Assembly (NCBI RefSeq): GCF_036924525.1 | Contig: NZ_JAZHRU010000001.1 | Coordinates: 1,951,001-2,015,000, forward strand | Reading direction: 5' to 3' | Source of the DNA: Bradyrhizobium sp. AZCC 1719 | GTDB lineage: Bacteria; Pseudomonadota; Alphaproteobacteria; Rhizobiales; Xanthobacteraceae | DNA: 64,000 bases | In this document: positions 60,297 to 64,000 of the stretch, piece after piece | How the letters are laid out: every line of letters begins with the position of its first letter | Numbering within the stretch: position 1 is the first letter of the stretch | The notes under the pieces: model-generated | What the model saw: the letters and a program-made list of their open reading frames with translations, nothing else | What the model was told of the DNA's origin: nothing | Database searches by the model: none | Position numbers and translations under genes: made by a program

Positions 60297-61497
60297 TCTG
60301 AAGATCGAGCCTTACGCCGCCACGTTCTCCCCGAGATACTCGATTGCGGCTTCGGTTCCGCCCTTGCCGTGGGGAATGTTCAGCGCGTTGAGGCCGACCT
60401 CGACGACGCCAAGCGTGCCCAGGATCATCGGCGCATTTGACATGGCCCATATGGGCGATGCGGAATGCCTGGCCGGACAAATCGCCGATGCCGGTGCCGA
60501 GCACCACGCCGCATTTCTCCTTGCAGTAGCGCTGCAGCGCGGCCGGATCGTGGCCGTTCATGGTCACCGTCGTCACCGTGTTCGAGCGCTCATTGGCCTC
60601 CGCGATGTTGAAGCCAATCACCTGGCCCTCGCCCCACACCGTCACGGCGCGACGCACGGCCTCGGCGAGCAAACGATGGCGCTGAAACGCGTTCTCCAGC
60701 CCTTCCGTCTGCAGCATGTCGATCGCCTTGCGCAGCGCGAACAATAGATGCACCGGGGCAGTGCCGGCATATTTGCGGTAATGCTCGCTGCCCTCGCGCT
60801 CGGTCCAGTCCCAATAGGGCGTGCGCAGGTTGGCCTTTTTATGCACCTCGCGGGCGCGGTCATTGGCGGCGACAAAGCCTAAGCCGGGCGGCGTCATCAG
60901 GCCCTTCTGCGAGCCGGACATCGCGACATCGATACCCCACGCGTCCATCTCGAATGGCATGCAGCCCAGCGAAGCCACCGTATCGACCATGAACAGCGCC
61001 GGATGACCCGTCGATTTGATCGCCTTGCCGATCGCCTCTATGTCGTTATAGGCGCCGGAAGCCGTATCGACCTGCACGGCGACGATGGCCTTGATGGTGT
61101 GATCCTTGTCTTGCCGCAGCCGCGCCTCGACCTCGCTCGCGCGGATCGCGCGGCGCCAGTCGCCCCTGAGCACCTCGACCTCGGCGCCCATCGCAGCCGC
61201 CGCCTGGCCCCAGCCGATCGCAAAGCGTCCGCTTTCCAGGACCAGCAGCTTGTCGCCACGCGACAACACGTTGGAAAGCGTCGCCTCCCACGCGCCATGC
61301 CCGTTGGCAATGTAGATGTAGGATTTGCCTTTGGTGGCGAACAGCTTTGAGAGATCGGCGAGCAGGCCGTCGGTCAATTCCAGCATCTGGTCGGAATAGA
61401 TGTCGAGCGCCGGGCGATGCATCGCTTGCAGCACTTCGTCGGGCATGGTGGTAGGTCCCGGGATGGCCAGAAATTCCCGGCCCGCGCGAACGGTCAT
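60286..61497 (-). CDS. Class V PLP aminotransferase (serine-glyoxylate/alanine-glyoxylate type), frameshifted end
   Basis: 403 aa as read. The PLP Lys lies in AMSGSQKGLMTPPG; IPGPTTMPDEVL at the N-terminus and VDTVASLGCMPFEMDAWG are family marks. The last ~50 residues (after AHMGHV) are out of frame. Deleting one base of the T run at 60436-60438 restores NAPMILGTLGVVEVGLNALNIPHGKGG and a stop at 60312. Since the tail includes helices near the active site, the shifted product may be impaired. It is the head of the ABC cluster and probably acts on the transported compound. May be a real mutation or a read error. Confidence 0.85.
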   Translation of the reverse strand: MTVRAGREFLAIPGPTTMPDEVLQAMHRPALDIYSDQMLELTDGLLADLSKLFATKGKSYIYIANGHGAWEATLSNVLSRGDKLLVLESGRFAIGWGQAAAAMGAEVEVLRGDWRRAIRASEVEARLRQDKDHTIKAIVAVQVDTASGAYNDIEAIGKAIKSTGHPALFMVDTVASLGCMPFEMDAWGIDVAMSGSQKGLMTPPGLGFVAANDRAREVHKKANLRTPYWDWTEREGSEHYRKYAGTAPVHLLFALRKAIDMLQTEGLENAFQRHRLLAEAVRRAVTVWGEGQVIGFNIAEANERSNTVTTVTMNGHDPAALQRYCKEKCGVVLGTGIGDLSGQAFRIAHMGHVKCADDPGHAWRRRGRPQRAEHSPRQGRNRSRNRVSRGERGGVRLDLQKMG

Positions 61498-61574
61498 TTG
61501 TTGGTTTTCCTTATTCGGCAGATACGCGAAATCGAAGCGTGTGGGTTTGGTTGGGATAATATTCGATCGGAACC

Positions 61575-61645
61575 GTCATTGCGAGCGCAGCGAAGCAATC
61601 CAGAGCCGCAAAAAGAGTTGATTGCTCTCATTGCTCCGCTCCCCA
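61575..61645. repeat. Partial intergenic repeat (GTCATTGCGAGCGCAGCGAAGC family)
   Basis: GTCATTGCGAGCGCAGCG and GAAGCAATCCAGAGCCGC start a common Bradyrhizobium repeat. The expected inverted partner is degraded (ATTGCTCTCATTGCTCCGCTC). Confidence 0.7.
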
Positions 61646-61658
61646 CAATCATCGCGGG

Positions 61659-62516
61659 TCATTTCCCCACCGCATTCGCGATCGCACGCCAGATCTGATC
61701 CTTGAGCTCAGTCGCCGGCGGACTCGGGATCGTCACTGCAGGCCCCTCGCGCTTCCTGCAGGCTTCGACCAGCCGCAGCACCCAGATTTCGCCGTCGGTG
61801 TAGTAGGCGTCGCCGCCGCCGTTCCGCCCTGCGATCGTGGGGCCGATGCCGGTGACTTGGTATTTCGCGTCCACCATGCCGGCGTTTTCCAGGTCAGTTG
61901 CAAGCAGCGCGCGCTCGGCGTCGAGATCGGGCGAGATGTGGTGCGTGACGGCGGCGGTGTATCGGCTGACGCCGACGCCACGATCCTCCGTTGCAGCTCC
62001 CAGCCAGACCGGTCGCTTCTCCTCGCCGCTCTCCAGCACCTTCCAATAGCGCACATGGTTGCGGCGGTCGGCGCTGCTCCCGATTGGTTTTTCATAGGCG
62101 AGATCCTCACGGCGGCCGAGGTAATAGAGGTTGCTCACCGGCGCCTCCTTGTAGGGGCGGTCGAGCAGCACGCTGCCGATGATCTCGATCGAGGATTTCA
62201 GCGTAATCCGGTCGGCCGGATACCAGCCCGCAGCATGCATCGCGCAGACCACGTCGCGCTGGTCTCCGATCAGCCCGACATTCACGGGATCGCCGGGAAT
62301 GCCCTGCGCGGTCCGCGTCACCATCGGCATGCTGGTCAGCCCGCGCTGATGCTCGTAATGCGTCCAGAAGCCCGGCAGCACCAGATAGGCGAGCAGGCCG
62401 TAACCGCCGAGGATGACGAGCGTGAGCAACATTGCCCGCCGCAAGCCGCGTCGTCGCCGCATTCGTTTTTCGATGCGTTGATCGGACACCGTAGATGCCG
62501 CTCCCTCTGCCCGCAA
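61659..62516 (-). CDS. Membrane-anchored LssY_C-domain protein
   Basis: 285 aa. A single membrane helix (about 28-50: RAMLLTLVILGGYGLLAYLV) and a soluble domain with LIGDQRDVVCAMHAAGWYPAD, then SSIEIIGSVLLDRPYKEAP and HISPDLDAERALLATDLE. This resembles the LssY C-terminal domain often attached to lipid phosphatases; here it stands alone with no PAP2 part. Catalysis is not demonstrated in this family. The start may be later than the annotated ATG. Confidence 0.8.
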   Translation of the reverse strand: MRAEGAASTVSDQRIEKRMRRRRGLRRAMLLTLVILGGYGLLAYLVLPGFWTHYEHQRGLTSMPMVTRTAQGIPGDPVNVGLIGDQRDVVCAMHAAGWYPADRITLKSSIEIIGSVLLDRPYKEAPVSNLYYLGRREDLAYEKPIGSSADRRNHVRYWKVLESGEEKRPVWLGAATEDRGVGVSRYTAAVTHHISPDLDAERALLATDLENAGMVDAKYQVTGIGPTIAGRNGGGDAYYTDGEIWVLRLVEACRKREGPAVTIPSPPATELKDQIWRAIANAVGK

Positions 62517-62540
62517 GCGGGGCGCGGTTGAAGAGCACCG

Positions 62541-63272
62541 CTACCGCCGCGTCTCCCGACAACCCGCAGCTTCGGCCTCCTCGACCGAGCAGAACCAGCG
62601 CGTGCCTTTTGAGATCTTCATCTCGATCTTCGCATACCAGCGGCTTGTCGGCTGGTGATAGATGCACTCGCCGGAGCGATTGACGTTGCCCTTGATGGTG
62701 CAGTCGGGCGAGGGCGCCACCGGTCCGGATGCCGAGGCCAGGAGGACCGCCCGGGCATTCTCCGGCGGCGTGACTGCGCCGAGAACGGCGGTTTTCTTGT
62801 TGCGGATGCGCCAGTCCCACGGTGCGATGAACGCGCCCTGCCACATCCCGGCCTTGGCTTCGCGCGCGGCCTTCTCGTCTGCCTCGTAGTCGCGCGAGAG
62901 GCGCGTCAGCGCCAGTGCCCAGCCGTTCGACACCAGCCATTTCTGGATGTCTTCACCGTCGGCCTCGCAGCGCGCCACCGTGCGGCCGCGGCGATCCGCC
63001 ACCGCCCGTGTATGACAGGTCCAGCTCTTGGCCCCGAAACGCTTGATCAGCTCGTCGCGCGCGGCGGCGCCGCAGGTCCAGCGCTCAGCCCTCGTGTTGA
63101 GGCAGAGCTGATCGACGGCAGGCGCGTCGATGCCGCCGAGGCGAATGCGCGTGTGGCCGATCTGGAGCTGATCGCCCTCGCGGATTTTTGGAACGCCGGT
63201 GATGTCGGCCGCGTGTGAGGTGGCGGGCAGTAGCAATAGCAGAAGGGCGGGCAGCAATGTCCGTGGTTTCAT
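62541..63272 (-). CDS. Exported thermonuclease-like protein
   Basis: 243 aa from the ATG at 63272. Signal peptide (MKPRTLLPALLLLLLPATSHA) then an SNase-like barrel: VPKIREGDQLQIGHTRIRLGGIDAP, later RRGRTVARCEADGEDIQKWLVSNGWAL. The catalytic Arg-Glu-Arg of true thermonucleases is only partly apparent (AR..AD), so activity is unsure. A Cys-containing C-terminal tail (WFCSVEEAEAAGC) is added. It sits 24 nt before the LssY_C gene on the minus strand. Confidence 0.85.
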   Translation of the reverse strand: MKPRTLLPALLLLLLPATSHAADITGVPKIREGDQLQIGHTRIRLGGIDAPAVDQLCLNTRAERWTCGAAARDELIKRFGAKSWTCHTRAVADRRGRTVARCEADGEDIQKWLVSNGWALALTRLSRDYEADEKAAREAKAGMWQGAFIAPWDWRIRNKKTAVLGAVTPPENARAVLLASASGPVAPSPDCTIKGNVNRSGECIYHQPTSRWYAKIEMKISKGTRWFCSVEEAEAAGCRETRR

Positions 63273-63385
63273 CAGCAATCCTGATAGCGGAACGATGCGA
63301 AATAATGCGGCGGATTGTGCGGACAATGCGGCCGCCTTGCCAGAGCGGCGGTGTCGCATGGCTTTCAACTTCCCGCGAGATGTTC

Positions 63386-63408
63386 ACCCTCCCCCTCCAG
63401 GGGAGGGT
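63386..63408 (-). terminator. Hairpin between minus-strand genes
   Basis: ACCCTCCCC pairs exactly with GGGGAGGGT across a 5-nt loop. It is 10 bp downstream of the stop codon of the gene at 63419 and would end its transcript; no long T run. Confidence 0.6.
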
Positions 63409-63418
63409 AAGCACCGTG

Positions 63419-64000
63419 TCACGCATTGCCCTTCGTCATCACCCGCCGCGCCAGCGCCAGGCCCATCAGCACAAACGCCGACGTCACTTCCGGCCCGCCG
63501 ACCAGAATCCGCGTCGGTGTCTTCATCTTGTTCCACTCGTACGCCCGATACGGCCCGTGCCTGCCGCCCTCGCCGAGACTTGCGACGATGACATGCAGCG
63601 CCGGCGCAAATGTCGAGACGTCGGCGCCGAGATGCGCCAGCGCCATCAGCGCCAGCGCGGCGTCGAACGGGTTCATCTCGCGCGCGATCAGTTCACCCTC
63701 GACATAGGCCAGCACCTTCTCGCGGATCAGCGCGAACGTGCCGTCCGGATCGATCGCCTGCCGCGCGGGCTCGGGCAATGCCATGAACGCGGCATGGCAG
63801 CGGCCGAAATAGGCGGAGTACAGTTCCGGCAGGTAATAGATGTGCGAACGCGGATTTTTGAACGCGCCGCTTTCGGCGAGCCGCCGCTGGAAGCCCAGGA
63901 TGCGATGCACCGTCTCCAGCCGCTGCGGCGTCTCGAGGATCTTCCAGCGCGTCAGATTGCGGAAAGAGACCTCGAGAATATCGAGGTTGAGCGTCGGATC
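63419..64000 (-). CDS. Hypothetical protein, 5' part outside the window
   Basis: The frame is open through the right edge (193 codons seen), so the start is missing. Helical, with FQRRLAESGAFKNPRSHIYYLPELYSAYFGRCHAAFM and APALHVIVASLGEGG segments (shown for orientation). No family recognised. Confidence 0.7.
   Translation of the reverse strand, partial: DPTLNLDILEVSFRNLTRWKILETPQRLETVHRILGFQRRLAESGAFKNPRSHIYYLPELYSAYFGRCHAAFMALPEPARQAIDPDGTFALIREKVLAYVEGELIAREMNPFDAALALMALAHLGADVSTFAPALHVIVASLGEGGRHGPYRAYEWNKMKTPTRILVGGPEVTSAFVLMGLALARRVMTKGNA

Noticed and set aside
1..64000. CRISPR arrays, rRNA operons and insertion sequences
   Set aside because: No regularly spaced repeats, no rRNA signature stretches and no transposase motif were found in the window.

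Overview
The window reads as chromosomal DNA of an alphaproteobacterium, most likely Bradyrhizobium or a close relative (Nitrobacteraceae). This is inferred from four things: high GC with many overlapping spurious frames, a very long (744 aa) flagellin of the thick-flagellum type, a che cluster with a hybrid CheA, and several palindromic intergenic repeat families that look rhizobial. No rRNA, complete tRNA, CRISPR array or insertion-sequence transposase was seen.

Layout. 0-10.5 kb is accessory in character. It holds a 1287-aa fusion of a DyP-type peroxidase and a cytochrome P450, then a 1024-aa adenylyl-cyclase/AAA-ATPase/TPR protein. A 700-bp graveyard follows with two gene remnants (a P450 haem-loop fragment and an ABC-ATPase tail), then a serine beta-lactamase-family esterase and a PhyH-type dioxygenase. 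10.5-14.4 kb is a four-gene minus-strand export operon (Sel1-repeat protein, HlyD-like adaptor, MacB/FtsX-like permease, ATPase). 14.7-28.4 kb is a mosaic: a NagZ-like hydrolase, small secreted or unknown proteins, a receiver-less LuxR regulator, a truncated LysR next to an MFS pump, an ArsR-AHSA1-DHFR cassette behind twin operators, a membrane diguanylate cyclase, an OmpR/kinase pair, a Gly-rich secreted protein, a tRNA-Arg 3' remnant, and a LysR/MFS divergent pair.

28.4-46.1 kb is dominated by signalling and motility: single-domain receivers, a Crp/Fnr regulator, flagellin, the operon cheA-cheW-cheY-cheR-PilZ (no cheB in it), a PAS-GGDEF-EAL protein with a degenerate GGDEF, a FixJ-like regulator, and a receiver plus large hybrid kinase pair.

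46.3-53.6 kb is a sugar-acid catabolic locus. A GntR regulator with a perfect 26-bp palindromic operator faces a NitT/TauT-type ABC transporter, an L-arabinonate-type IlvD dehydratase, a Tat-exported SMP-30 lactonase broken by one extra base, and an RraA-like aldolase. Together these suggest uptake, lactone opening, dehydration to a 2-keto-3-deoxy acid, and aldol cleavage. 53.8-64 kb holds oligopeptidase B, an Fe3+/polyamine-type ABC transporter with a class V aminotransferase (also frameshifted near its end), an LssY_C-domain protein, a thermonuclease-like protein, and a gene running off the right edge.

The most unusual object is the two-haem DyP-P450 fusion, whose P450 part lacks the usual K-helix Glu-x-x-Arg pair. 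The haem-loop remnant of a related P450 about 3.4 kb downstream suggests this family has been duplicated or shuffled here.
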